A DNA stretch of 27,155 bases, from assembly GCA_018398765.1 (NCBI GenBank), contig JAHBMJ010001525.1, forward strand, positions 2,501 to 29,655. The letters are read 5' to 3'. This document shows positions 9,152 through 19,622 of this stretch, piece by piece. Within the stretch, counting starts at the first letter, position 1, and each line of letters opens with the position of its first letter. Source of the DNA: Chromera velia (Eukaryota; Sar; Chromeraceae). The notes below the pieces were generated by a model, which was given only the letters and a program-made list of their open reading frames with translations, made no database searches and was not told the DNA's origin. The translations under genes were made by a program, and so were the position numbers.

Positions 9152-9694
9152 TCAAAAGGTGCGAAGGTCAGACACTTCTTCACCGCTGACCGGTTTGCTT
9201 CCTCCGCGTGTCTTCTTCTTGTCTCCGGACTTCTTCATTTTCCTCTCTTGCTTCTGTTCCTTTCTGAAGAGTGCCAAGTAGATTGCTGCCCCCGCCAGTC
9301 CGACAACAATGACACCAATGACCATGTACCAGACGAGGTAGTTCTCGTGTTTCTTCTTGGCATCGGATTTGGCTTCGTTCTTGTCGTTCTTCTTCGAGGG
9401 TTTGTCGTCCAGAAGAAGCTTCTCTTCCAACATGCTCACAAAGGTCTTGGAGTCTTGTGACCTTTTTTCTTGTTCCCTCTTGGTTCGCTTGGCTTGCCTC
9501 TTTTCAGACCATTCGACAAAAGCAGCAGGGCCCTTGTGCATGCGCATGGTGGCGGTTGCTCTGCTGCTCATTTGAGTCCCTGCACATCCCGACTTTCCCA
9601 TCTCACAGCCCGCAGAGCCATACGATGGGGTGACTGCACAAAGGAACAGACCCAGAAGAAAGGCTAGGGCCTGTGGTGAAGTGCGTGGTAGCAT
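9152..9694 (-). CDS. Small single-pass membrane protein with signal peptide (unrecognised)
   Basis: 180 residues if read to the TGA at 9152. Residues 1-26 form a clear signal peptide (PQALAFLLGLFLCAVTPSYG). Residues 27-60 carry three Cys. Residues 62-116 are highly charged (Lys/Arg/Glu), probably helical. Residues about 119-143 are a transmembrane helix (WYMVIGVIVVGLAGAAIYLA), followed by a Lys-rich tail. By topology rules the first part is lumenal and the basic tail cytosolic. No family is recognised. The tail may not end here: a donor at 9190 (CCG|GTCAGC) or within GAAGAA|GTGTCT would splice in phase 0 to the WW exon at 7404. That would make a type I membrane protein with a cytosolic WW domain. 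The start ATG at 9692-9694 is the first in frame and is right for the signal peptide. Confidence 0.7.
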   Translation of the reverse strand: MLPRTSPQALAFLLGLFLCAVTPSYGSAGCEMGKSGCAGTQMSSRATATMRMHKGPAAFVEWSEKRQAKRTKREQEKRSQDSKTFVSMLEEKLLLDDKPSKKNDKNEAKSDAKKKHENYLVWYMVIGVIVVGLAGAAIYLALFRKEQKQERKMKKSGDKKKTRGGSKPVSGEEVSDLRTF

Positions 9695-10056
9695 TCTGGG
9701 CTCTCAGGAAGGTGGAGCGAGTCTTCCGTGCTCTGAGAAGAGCGTTGTTCGGACGGTTCTGTGTATATACGTTCTTTGCCTCTGACCAGCTTTGCTTATC
9801 TGCACGTCGGTTTTTTCTCGGTCCATCCGATTGTGTGACTCCTTGTCAGAAGGCGAGGAGCCGCATGAGCTTTCGCCATCTGGCAGAACTTTAATTCTGC
9901 ATCATCAGACTGCATGCACGAAGGTAAGACTCAGGAGCAAAAACATGATGCATGCATGCATGTTGGAAAGATGGAAACATGCAAATCCGCGTCATTAATA
10001 ATTCGTGCACGGGCCGCGGCGCGTGCGTCAGTTGCCGTAGACCGGCATGTGCGCCA
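9695..10056. promoter_or_regulatory. Divergent intergenic region between the minus-strand membrane-protein gene and the plus-strand gene
   Basis: About 360 nt separate the start of the minus gene from the first plausible plus-strand ATG (10057). No TATA box is obvious. A CATGCATGCATG run at 9949-9961 and an ATTAATAATT at 9993-10002 are the only distinctive short sequences. Probably a shared bidirectional promoter region, inferred from gene orientation only. Confidence 0.35.
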
Positions 10057-12856
10057 ATGTCAGTCAAAGAGACGTCTATCCGTCTCCCAAAGTCCCACAG
10101 GTCAGCTCTTTTCTCAATGAACTTCATTGAATTTGAAGGCAAACCTACTAACAACTATACACAGAGCCGACCTCCGCAACGTTTCTCCAACCTCCGCAGG
10201 TGGTTTGTATGTTCAGCTCAACGGGAAAGTGCGTGCGTTTCCAGTCCTGCAACGGAAGATGCCCGTGTCTTACATCAGCTCACTACAAGAATTGCGTGGC
10301 GAATGAATCAAGAAAAATGACCCCAAGGTGGTGGTCTTTGCGGTTGTCTATCCTCTTCTGTCTACTGTGCAAAACGACCTTCACGTTCCCACAGACTTCC
10401 TTGAGACTCTCTGTCTCTCCCCTGACAGTCTTTCGGGACCTGCTGCCTGCCCGCGTGCGTGACCCCGTCTCCCTCCCCCCCTGCTTCGTGACTCTTTCGG
10501 AAGAGTCCCAACTCGGGTTCGGAAGTGGAGAGGAAGAGAGGGGGGGGTTACCGAGACGGAGATGGCAGATGTCATCTCTCAGCAGACGGAGAAGAGGGAA
10601 ACTCTGGGGACGAGAGGGCTGGGGGGTGACCGGCAGCCCGTTCGAAGAGACGGAGACGGAGACGGCAAAGCCCTCGAGACGGCAAGTGTCTCTCACGTGC
10701 TTGTCAAGGCACACCGCAGCCCTTGCAGGTTCTCTGTCAGCCTGCAGCATCATGACACGGGACAGGCAGAAAGAGGCTCTGGCCACAGGAACAGCACAAG
10801 CCACAAAGGCGGAGTGGGTCCAGCTGGCTCAGAGGAGGCTGCAGGGAACCATACCGTTACTCAACACGACGCTTGTGGCCTTCGGGTCGCTGGTTGCCTC
10901 ACCGAGTCTGCAGGCATCCCTAGTCAGTCTGTCAGTGAGTGATTCAGGGAGTCAGACAGTCATGCAGTGAGTCAGTCACTCAGTCATTCAGTGAGTGAGT
11001 CAGTCAGTCAGTGAGTGAGTGAGTGAGTGAGTGAGTCAGCCAGTGAGTGAGTGAGTGAGTGAGTGAGTGAGTCAGCCCGTCTGTCAGTCAGTGAGCAAAT
11101 GAGTGAGTCAGTGAGTTAGTCAGTCATGCAGTGAGTTAGGGAATCAGTCAGTCAGTGAGTCGGTGAGTGAGTGAGTGAGTCAGCCAGTCTGTGAGTCAGT
11201 GAGTCGGTGAGTGAGTGAGTCAGTCAGTCAGTCAGTGAGTCGGTGAGTGAGTGAGTGAGTCAGTCAGTCTGTTGCTTCCTCCGACAGTCACCGAGACAGT
11301 CAAAGCGCTTCCTCTCGTAAGAGACCTCACGGCCGTTTCGAGTGATTCTGGATAATCCTATGACGATTGTATGTTCCATTCACTCGGTGGGTGAGCACAT
11401 GCACGTGCGCAGGAACGATACGACCGTCTGGACGGTCTGATGCTTGTGGAGGTGAAGGCCTTCGACTACGATGACCCCTTCCCAAAGGCCCCTCCCTCCA
11501 GCTTCCGATCGAGAATCTTCTCCGAAGTCGCAGATCCCAGACCGCTCGCGTCCACCTGGAGGGTCGCGGCAAAGGAGGCCAAGACATTGGTCAACGGGTT
11601 TGTGCGTGTGAGAGATCTGGTCGGTCGGTTGCACGGTCGGGATGAAGCGAAAACAGGGAAGAAGGACAGCATGGAACGATCAAGTGTTGTTTTGTTAATT
11701 CTCATCGTTTTGTCTTTTCTTTTTTGTGTAGGATTTCGTTCCCCCCCCCGTCAATTGCCTGTCTGTCCAACGACCAAGCTTGCTTGGATAGGTAGAGGAT
11801 GACTTGCGGAAATCTCAGAGTTCACTCAGGGGGGCGAATGCTTCAATTGGCTTCTTTTTCTACTGGACGGTTGACTTCCTTGCCTTATGAATGACTCTTC
11901 GTTTGTTCATCCCATTGTCGGGCTCATCAGTTCCCACTAAGAACTAGTGACGTAAGTGGATGTGTACGGATGCGAAGCACAGAAACGGAAACCAAAGATA
12001 TGAAAACCAACCCTTGTATACCATATAATGCATACACGATAACGACTGACGTGTCTGTGTGTTTCCATCTCTGCAGTTGACCGAGAAGATTTGTCCGTTC
12101 GCTCTGACAGTGAAGAACCTGGAGATTCCTGTGGAGGAGTTCCAACGAGAATACACAGACACCACTCTGTACATGATGGCATCTCTCTGTCTGCCTGTCT
12201 TTGGAGATGAAGGCACTTACTCGGAGTCTATGTCCGCGTGCAGAACCAGGACTACAGAGACAGAGGAACTCCCTCAGGTTTTGGGACTCAGTGTCTTCCC
12301 GCCCCTCCGAGTCCCTTCTTCTCTAGTTCGGGAGGAGGAGGTGAAGAATCAAACGGAAAACAGCAACAACAACCAGGCGAACGCGGGAGGGGGAAAAGGT
12401 TCGCCGATTGGCCGGCTCCACTCTCCTCGCTGACCCGCACAGTGCCTGCTTGTCCTTTCTCTCAGTGCCTATCTCTCTCTCTGCCTTCCTGGCTGCCCCA
12501 TTCCTATGTGCTCCTGCCTTCTTATCTCTGTCCACTGTGTGTCTACCTCCGGACTCACTGACTTCCTGCCATGGTCCTTGACGGCGTGTGTGGCTGGAAA
12601 ACTTAACCCACAGGGCCTCAAGAGATGCTTTATTCATTTGATTTCATGTCTGTGTTTTGCTTGCTTAATTTGACTGGGTCTTATTTCTCTGCCCGTTTCT
12701 CAAGTCTTGACGGGCCTTGAGGATAGAAGAAAGACCGTGCGAAATGTGACCGCTCAGACACGAGAGAATATTGGAGGCACGACGGGCACTCACTGGCTCT
12801 GTCTGTCTGTAAGTCTGTCTGTCTGTCTATCTGTCTGTCTGTCTGTCTGTCTGTAA

Positions 12857-12888
<32 letters not shown>

Positions 12889-13461
12889 GTCTGTCTGTCT
12901 GTCTGTCTGTCTGTAAGTCTGTCTGTCTGTCTGTCTGTCTATCTGTCTGTCTGTCTGTAAGTCTGTCTGTCTGTCTATCTGTCTGTCTGTCTGTCTATCT
13001 CTCTGGGAAAGAAAAGACAGTGTAGTCTGTCTGTTGTGTTCATGAAGAGGAGGGAAAGAAACCATGTAATCTGTCTGTCTGTCTGTCCTTCTGTGTGGGG
13101 ATGTGCTTTGTGCGTGAACATTTTGCCGACATGAAATGTTTGGTTTGTGCCTGTGCTCTATTATGCAGCCCCGGGGAATAGAGGCATTGGAGGAGCTCAA
13201 CTGGATGTCTCTTCGGTGACCGAGGGGTATCCCTCGTCTTCCCTCAACAGTGACGGCATGGTCACCATCGGTCGCCCAGCAATGCCAGTGGTGTTGTTTT
13301 CCCGTCGAGAAGCACAGGAGGGTGTCGGAGAGGCGATTCTCGGTTTTCCCTCCTTTGAGCAGTGGAATTCAACAAGAGGAAAACCCATCAGCTTATTCAA
13401 AGAGCCAGAGGAGGAAGAGAACAGTGCTCCGAGACTAGGTGGCTCTGGGGAAGACACTTGA
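10057..13461 (+). CDS. Multi-exon gene of unknown function (exon structure incomplete)
   Basis: Several plus-strand blocks read as protein. (1) 10057-about 10165 starts [19 protein letters not shown]. (2) About 10151-10430, in another frame, includes [20 protein letters not shown] and, after an in-frame TGA at 10304, [20 protein letters not shown]. (3) 10429-10934 follows a strong acceptor (ctctgtctctcccctgacag) and ends at a gtgagt donor. (4) 11413-about 11680 ([20 protein letters not shown]). (5) About 11731-11790 after a good acceptor ttttttgtgtag. (6) 12077-12398 after ctctgcag ([20 protein letters not shown]). (7) 13169-13461 after attatgcag; its phase fits the donor AAAAG|GTTCGC at 12399, and it ends in a Glu-rich tail and TGA. 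I recognise no domain. Blocks 1 to 3 shift frame by +1 each time, so either tiny introns or damage is present. A (TCAG/TGAG)n block and a (GTCT)n block fill two introns. Functional alternatives cannot be ranked. Confidence 0.5.
10935..11280 (+). repeat. (TCAG)n/(TGAG)n repeat filling an intron
   Basis: About 340 nt of interleaved tcag and tgag tetranucleotides starts exactly at a gtgagt donor (10935) and ends near the pyrimidine-rich acceptor gttgcttcctccgacag (to 11287). The repeat unit contains gtgag, so the block holds dozens of donor-like sequences in a row. The exact splice point and the next exon are uncertain. Confidence 0.8.
12799..13010 (+). repeat. (GTCT)n microsatellite in an intron
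   Basis: About 210 nt of GTCT repeats, punctuated by GTAAGTCT and CTATCTGT variants, with a shorter GTCT tract at 13068-13088. It lies between the coding block ending near 12398 and the acceptor at 13167-13168. GTAAGT, an ideal donor hexamer, recurs at several places inside it. Confidence 0.9.
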
Positions 13462-14819
13462 AAATTAGATATAATTAGTGTCAAGCTAGCAACAATGGGC
13501 CTGTGACATACCACTCATCATGATGATCACACGTTGTATCTGAGTCAAACACTGTTGCTTTTGGTCCTGCATTGGGCTTTCGGCTAGGTTTTTGGCGGCT
13601 ACGTAGTCTAGTATTTACTAATTTTGTAGATTGCAACACACTCAATACATTTAATTTATAAATTTTTAAACATTTATATAGATAAATGAATTTAAAATAT
13701 TTTAAATTTAAAACAGCGCACAACACTGGCAAACAATTTATTACATAAATTTATATTATTTGTATTAACCAGACTAATTTGCAATTGAATCACGAACAAT
13801 ATGAAAAGTTAGTGCCTTGACTTTAATGTCTGAAGATGATTTTCTATTTTTTCCAAATTTATTCGATCAGAATTTTCCGTCACCCCACGTACCTGCAATA
13901 TAAATTTTTCGAAGAAAAAAAGTTGCACTTTCAGCCGCAATTAAGTCGTGCAATTGAGTAAAGGACTCAGCCGAAATTGCTCACTGCCACTGACTCAGAG
14001 CCGGTCCGCTCTGCCAGACTTACTTCCGCGCGCAAGGCGCGCGATCTGACGTGTATTTTTGGGGGGGGGGGGNNNNNNNNNNNNNNNNNNNNNNNNNNNN
14101 NNNNNNNNNNNNNNNNNNNNNNNNNNNNNNNNNNNNNNNNNNNNNNNNNNNNNNNNNNNNNNNNNNNNNNNNNNNNNNNNNNNNNNNNNNNNNNNNNNNN
14201 NNNNNNNNNNNNNNNNNNNNNNNNNNNNNNNNNNNNNNNNNNNNNNNNNNNNNGGGGGGGGGGGGGTGTAGTTTTGCATGCATAATCTGACTTGTATTAA
14301 TTATAATATGTTTTTTTTTCCCGTCATATATTAATATATCAATATGTTGATTATTAATAACAATTTGTTCACGAAGAAGGGAGCGATCAAATTTCAGCCT
14401 GGTGCCTCTCTGCTCCTCTAGCAATGACGTATGAGCAGTCTCACTGCACATTCAGGTGTTCCTTTGTGAACCTCGAGATCGAGTCCGTGTAATAATTTGG
14501 CGTCGAATAAGTTACATCTGTATACATATATATATATATATATATAAAGAGAGAGACGACGCTGCTGGGCGTGTTCAATTAATACAACTTCGCTCAAACG
14601 GGGAACGATCATCGATCGACAGCTTGGCAGCTCGCCTGTATTTTTCTCTTTCTCCCGCATGATCTCGGGATCAACCAGCTGAATAGACTCGAATTGGAAT
14701 TTACAGACTCATCGACCCAATGTTCTTCCAGACGTGACCATTTGTCTCTGAATCTGATCTTCTTTGGCGGAACTTTCACACACAGAAGCCAAAAGGAGAA
14801 TTGAGAGAAGATCACGACC
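13462..14819. other. AT-rich intergenic region with assembly gap; upstream region of the kinase gene
   Basis: No coding signal. 13480-13960 and 14270-14500 are AT-rich. At 14522-14546 there is a (TA)n tract followed by taaagagagag, about 275 nt upstream of the kinase-gene ATG; it could act as a TATA-like element, but this is only position and composition. The stretch 14560-14819 is GC-balanced and probably holds the promoter and 5' UTR. Confidence 0.5.
14073..14253. other. Assembly gap (181 N) bounded by G homopolymers
   Basis: N runs from 14073 to 14253. It is preceded by 12 G (14061-14072) and followed by 13 G (14254-14266). The true length and content are unknown; any open frame crossing it is an artefact. 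Confidence 0.98.
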
Positions 14820-15591
14820 ATGTGGCAGCATCAAGCAGCCTTCTCTCTTCAGCCTCAAGTCCAGGCAGCTGCTCACGGACAGTCTGCCTACTATGCTTCT
14901 TACAGTCAGCAGCAACAACACCCGCAAGTGCCTTCACGCATGTGGGTCTCATCATGTGTTCCTGCAGCAAGTCGACAGGTCACTCCCTCAACCCATAACA
15001 GATTATTTGTTTATTCTGCGACCACAAGCACACCCGCTGGCGCAACCGCTCCCCACTACGTCAACAGACAACAACCGACTGTTTACACCGTGGAGAAACC
15101 AACTTCCTATCAGCAGCACCATTTTGCAACTCAATTCTATGTGGCGCCAAGGCCTTCAAGTAGCACTCTGTGTGCTTTAACTGTTCCCCCTTCTTTAACT
15201 GTTCCAGCAGCCGTCCCGAATCGTATCCTCCTTCTCACCGGCTCCCACTCGGGTTGTCCTGTATTCTTCCTCAGCAGCCAGAGCAACGGAAACAGCAAAC
15301 ACAGCACCGCTGACACAAACACCGGCGCCCCAACAGACACACACTCAGTCAGTACTATGCTCAAGCCATACAAGTACAACAAACCCAAGAAGAAGCACTA
15401 TTTCAGTGCCTCCACATGCTCATGCACACCCACACCCTGGACTCCACGTGGAAGATTTGACTGATGTGCAGAAAAAGGTAGGAATCATAGGGGTGTGGGG
15501 GGGTCCTCCCGGCCAAGTCCGTTTGTAGATGCATCCCTGCAACTTTGCTTGTACTTGTATGCTTTTCTTCCCCCCTCTCTTTCAGTTTCCT

Positions 15592-15623
<32 letters not shown>

Positions 15624-18073
15624 TGCGCTGCTCTTCCTCTGTGACGGCTCGTTTTTTGTTTTCGCTTTTTTCTGCTTTCCACTCCCTACCCCGTTCAGCT
15701 CGTGGGCTTCTTTCAATCCGTGCGTCAAATACTTCTTACGTCTTTTCGATCTGCAATCTCCTTTTCTTTCTTCTCAGTGACGCGCCTTGAATGTCTTTTT
15801 TTTGGTGCCGATCGAATCTTCTCATTCGCTTTCTGATCTCCAACTTTGCTGAATTTTGGTTTTGTTCGGGACCTTTCTGCCATATTTGTCCATTCAGTAC
15901 GCGCGTGCCTTTACTCCAGGGCCCTGGGCTCAAAGGAATACCTGATCTAGTTCATTGTGAGGCAAAGCCCAGTCGTCCTCAATGTTTATGGTCTACTCGC
16001 GTTGATTGCAAAGTGCTTTGCCCTGATATTGACTGACTGAGTTGCAGGCTGAATAATATGATCACGACCAACTTCTGCACGTTCCTCCTTTACAATGTTC
16101 CCCCCTCTTCTTCTCGATTGCTTTAATTGAATCTGCAGCACCATCCCCAGGGGACGCTCACCGTTTTCCCCTCTTGCGGGCGGGTCCACGGGGTCGCACC
16201 CGCCGGCTCTTACCAGACTGGTTCACGGTCGTGCCATGGACTGCCTCCCATCCCAGAATCCTCGTTCGAAGAAGACGCCGAGGATCAGTCTGAGAGCTCT
16301 CACAGTCAGCTGTTGGTGACTGAGAGAGAGCGGGACGAAGCTTGGGAGGGCAGGGGGTGGGTGGGCAAAGCGTGTGCTGGGAAAGGGAGGGATATCGACC
16401 CCGATCGAGGCTGCGTATGCTCAGCTGGAAGACAGACTCTCCGATCTCTCGATGGGCGGGTTCGTGAGAGAAGCTGTCTCTGGCCCGGTGCACAGATTCG
16501 CGGCACGAGTTTTGCAGACTCTGTCCTACTCAGTATCGACAGTGGAGCAGGTGGCAAAAACTATAGACAGCTGGATTCCCTCAATTCCTATTTCGAAACT
16601 CTCACTAGACCTTTCCCACGCAATACTGCAAGCAAAAGCCCAACCAGTCACAGCCCAGACGGAAGATAGGCACTTTGATGAGATCAGTGGAGCCATCATT
16701 GCGGAGCGTCTCCCACCGCCGCAAGAGAAACCAGATGAACCATCAGAGGGGGGTGGCGACGCCACTGTCCTTGTAGAAGAGCCGGCGCAGAACCGTCTAG
16801 AATCAAACTGCGATGCAGTGGAGCCTGAAGAGTCCGAAAGGCTTCCGGGTGATCTTCCAGGAGGCGTTTGCAATTTCTCTCCTGCCGGCAGGAATGGGGG
16901 CGCTCTCTCCCTTATACAGCAGCAGAGTGAACAAGAGTGCGAGGAAACCTCAGGTATTCGCTCTCTTCAGGAGCTAGGGTCATCACTCCCCCCCGAAACC
17001 ACATGAAGGCGAATCCAGCCACCCACACAGAGACGCCTCGGCCCCTCACACACCGACACCGCACCCCCCCCAACCGTCTGCGAACATTCCCGCACCCTTC
17101 CCAATGGCATCTGACCACTCTTTTCCCGCACTCTCTCTCGCGCCCGCTGAAATCCCCGCCGCAGCCGCCGTAAAGCCGCACGCTCTAAGACTCCGCCGGA
17201 GAATGAGCAGTTTGTCGTCTTTCCGTCTGCAGAACACCAGGAGAAAGCTCCGTAAGTTGGTGTCTGCAGTCAAGGAAGCAAGACACTGTACTAAGAAGGC
17301 GACAATAGAGAGAGAAAGACTCTGCAAGGAACTGAATGCCGGAAAACTCCCTGAACTAGAGGCAAATTCAGTGAAAGTCCAAGAAATGTACGATGCTGGA
17401 GCTTTTGGGGTTGTTTTTTCGGGCATTTTCCGGGGGGGGAGAGTGGCCATAAAGGTTGCAAGGGCGCCACAGAGGGGGGGCGCTTTGCTCAAGGAGGGTG
17501 TATTGACCGCACGGGTAGGGGAAGGGGAAGGAGAGATGTGGGTTCCGCAGGTCTACGGAGTTGTCTTTATCCCCTGGGGAAAGCTGCCATGGGGGAAAGC
17601 GGGAGGAATCGCAGAGGAGAGGGAGAGGGGAGAGATCTGCTCTGCACTAGTGATGGAGTGGGTCGAGGGGGTGGCTCTGGAAAAGTTCTTCGGAAGAGGT
17701 GCGGGGTCCTCTGAAGTGGCATTGGAAGTGGCTCGACAATTGTTCCACTTTTTGCACTATCTCGCCACTCTCAATATTGTGCATTGGTCAGACGAGCCTT
17801 TCCTTTTCGTGTGTTGTTTTTTTCTTGTTGCCTAGCTTGTTGCATTGACCCCTCTTCTCCTTTCTCGTCTCCATTGTTTTTGTGCGCCGTTTGTTTTTGG
17901 GCCCGAACCCTTTGAGTGAGCACTCAGTGTCTGCGTTCTTCGCGAGTTCTCTCTCACAGATAAGTGCCGTGCATGCCTTCTTTCGGAGAATGGAGACACA
18001 AAAGTTGACCTTCAGCGCATATCCGTAGTCGGTGAAGTCATCTTCTTTTGCGTGTCTCTCTCTCTGTGTGTGT

Positions 18074-18104
<31 letters not shown>

Positions 18105-19040
18105 CGTGCGGGAGAGAGAGCGAGCGAGCGAGCGACCGAGACAGAGAGACAGAAACATAGAAAAAGAAAGAAAAACGGAGAGAAGAAAACTTAGATATAC
18201 GCATAAATGAGGACAGATGAAAAGATGGCAACCTCATTTCATTTCTGAAATTCGAGTGGAGCGGTGTTGACCATCTTCCCTCAAAGGGGTGAATATGTGA
18301 CAAGAGGTTTTGTTGATCGAGTTGTCAATTTACTTCTGTGTTGTCTCTTTCTCTTCTGCATGAATGGGTCTTGCAGTGATCTCCAGACAAAGAACGTCTT
18401 CGTGTGTCCGGCTACGGCGCCGGGAAAAGGGATCCAAGTCAAGGTGATCGACTTCGGGGAAGCCGTGGAGGCAGACGTAGAGGCAGGGAGAAAAGGACAC
18501 CCCTCCTTTCAGACGCCAGAGATGCTGGCCCGAGGCATGCCGATCTCCTGTCCCTCTGACACCTTTGCGGTGGGACTGCTCCTGTGGTGGATGCTGACTC
18601 GCCTTCCTCTGTGGCAGGAGGTAGTCAGACGTCTGGAGGCCGAGAGGAGGAGGGAGGTGGGAGATGAAAATTTTGCCCTCACACTCCCCCAGCAGCACCA
18701 TGCCATCGCTTTCGAGGAACTGCGCCCCCCCCTTGACCTCCTCCCACAAAACGACGCCGCTCTTCCCCCCTCCTCAGTTGACGCCCTCCGGCAGGTCCTC
18801 AGATCTTGTTGGAAAGAGGAGGCAGACAGAAGGGTGGCACCGAAGGACGCAGCAGAGAAACTAGCAGCCCTCCAAGGGTCTACTCCAGAGGACCTGGAAG
18901 AGGCCCTCAATTCCTTCATTCGCTCCCTCAGCAGCAGAGAATTCTCTAGCGAGGGCTCATGGGACGACGATACCGGCAGGAGCAGCGAAGTGGCAGAGCA
19001 AAGGGGAGACGATGAAGATGACTCCGAATTCTCGTGGTGA
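14820..19040 (+). CDS. Protein kinase with long Gln/Ser/Pro-rich N-terminal region
   Basis: Proposed exons: 14820-15477 (internal small intron(s) likely), 16139-16315, 16386-16953, 17009-17786 and 18377-19040. The phases of the last four junctions and of 15477|16139 all close. The N-terminus (MWQHQAAFSLQPQVQAAAHG, then QQQQHPQ) is low-complexity. Kinase elements, all visible: glycine loop GAFGVVFSGIF; VAIK with Lys codon 17452; hinge ALVMEWVEGVALEKFF; catalytic loop IVHCDLQTKNVFV, whose Cys codon TG|T is made by the 590-nt intron 17787-18376; VIDFGEA with Asp codon 18450; TPEM in place of APE; SDTFAVGLLLWWMLT; and CWKEEADRR near the C-terminal Arg. Lys, both Asp and the DFG are kept, so it should be active. 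HRD is HCD, so RD-type activation-loop control is unlikely. It ends in an acidic tail. The kinase group is not identified. Confidence 0.8.
15478..16138 (+). other. Intron of the kinase gene with (TTTC)n tract
   Basis: The donor GAAAAAG|GTAGGAATC is in phase 0 after the frame ending DLTDVQKK. The acceptor is ctttaattgaatctgcag, followed in phase 0 by the exon at 16139. The intron is 661 nt and carries (TTTC)n at about 15592-15624 on the sense strand. A donor/acceptor pair with matching phase and no stop in either flanking exon supports it. Confidence 0.65.
16954..17008 (+). other. Short intron, 55 nt, in the kinase gene
   Basis: The donor CCTCAG|GTATTC and the acceptor cacatgaag|GC give a phase-1 junction (G|GC). 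They link the frame ending at 16953 to the frame carrying the kinase domain. The acceptor lacks a strong pyrimidine tract next to the AG, so the exact 3' end is less certain than the 5' end. Confidence 0.5.
17787..18376 (+). other. Intron interrupting the kinase HCD motif, containing (TG)n
   Basis: The donor is CATTG|GTCAGAC and the acceptor gggtcttgcag|TGATCTCC. Removing 590 nt makes IVH-C-DLQTKN, the expected kinase catalytic loop, which fixes both boundaries. The intron holds (TG)n at about 18066-18106. Without splicing the reading frame would end at 17835. Confidence 0.85.
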
Positions 19041-19481
19041 CTGACGTTTTTTCGGAGGGAAGGAAAGAGATTGCGGTTTGGTGGGAGAGGTGCGGTGGGT
19101 GAATGTGCAGAGGGAAGAAACATGTTCCTCCCTCTTTCTCTTCTCAATGCATGAGAAGTCATGCAAGCCTGGTCTTCTCGTTTGCGCTCCTTTGTTTGCT
19201 CTCTATCGAGGGCGTTGCACTCGATCTTTTGCTGGATATTTAGACTTTCAGGGCAAAAACTCAGCGGCTGACAAAAAATGATATTTAAGGAGTAATCAAA
19301 CAGCTAGACACATGCATTCAAAAGTTAGCACAGGCAGTTGAAGTTCTTTCTTCAAGTCGAAATCATTTTTTTTTATTTAGATAGTGGTGTAACTTTGTAA
19401 GTATCTAAAAATATCGAGAAAGACATAAATGAATATATCCAATAAATGATTTAACTCTAGATTTAACTTAAGTTATATATG

Positions 19482-19499
19482 TTGCAAACTAGGTTGCAA
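19482..19499. repeat. Near-palindrome TTGCAAACTAGGTTGCAA, copy 2
   Basis: Arms TTGCAA around an aCTAGg core. Seventeen of 18 bases match the reverse complement of the copy at 6182-6199. Confidence 0.7.
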
Positions 19500-19622
19500 A
19501 TTAAACACTCTTATTTTGGGCCCGAAGTGGCCCCAAACGTTTACTCATAGATATGTTAAAGTGTTAATTTAGGCCGGGCCTGGTTTTGATACTAGTTTTG
19601 ACCCCGTTTTGATACGGTTTTG

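Noticed and set aside
9673-9894. Plus-strand open frame upstream of the unknown gene
   Set aside because: Overlaps the start of the minus-strand membrane-protein gene and its promoter; no motif or splice evidence.
13977-14451. Open frames running through the N gap
   Set aside because: They consist mostly of unknown residues across the assembly gap.
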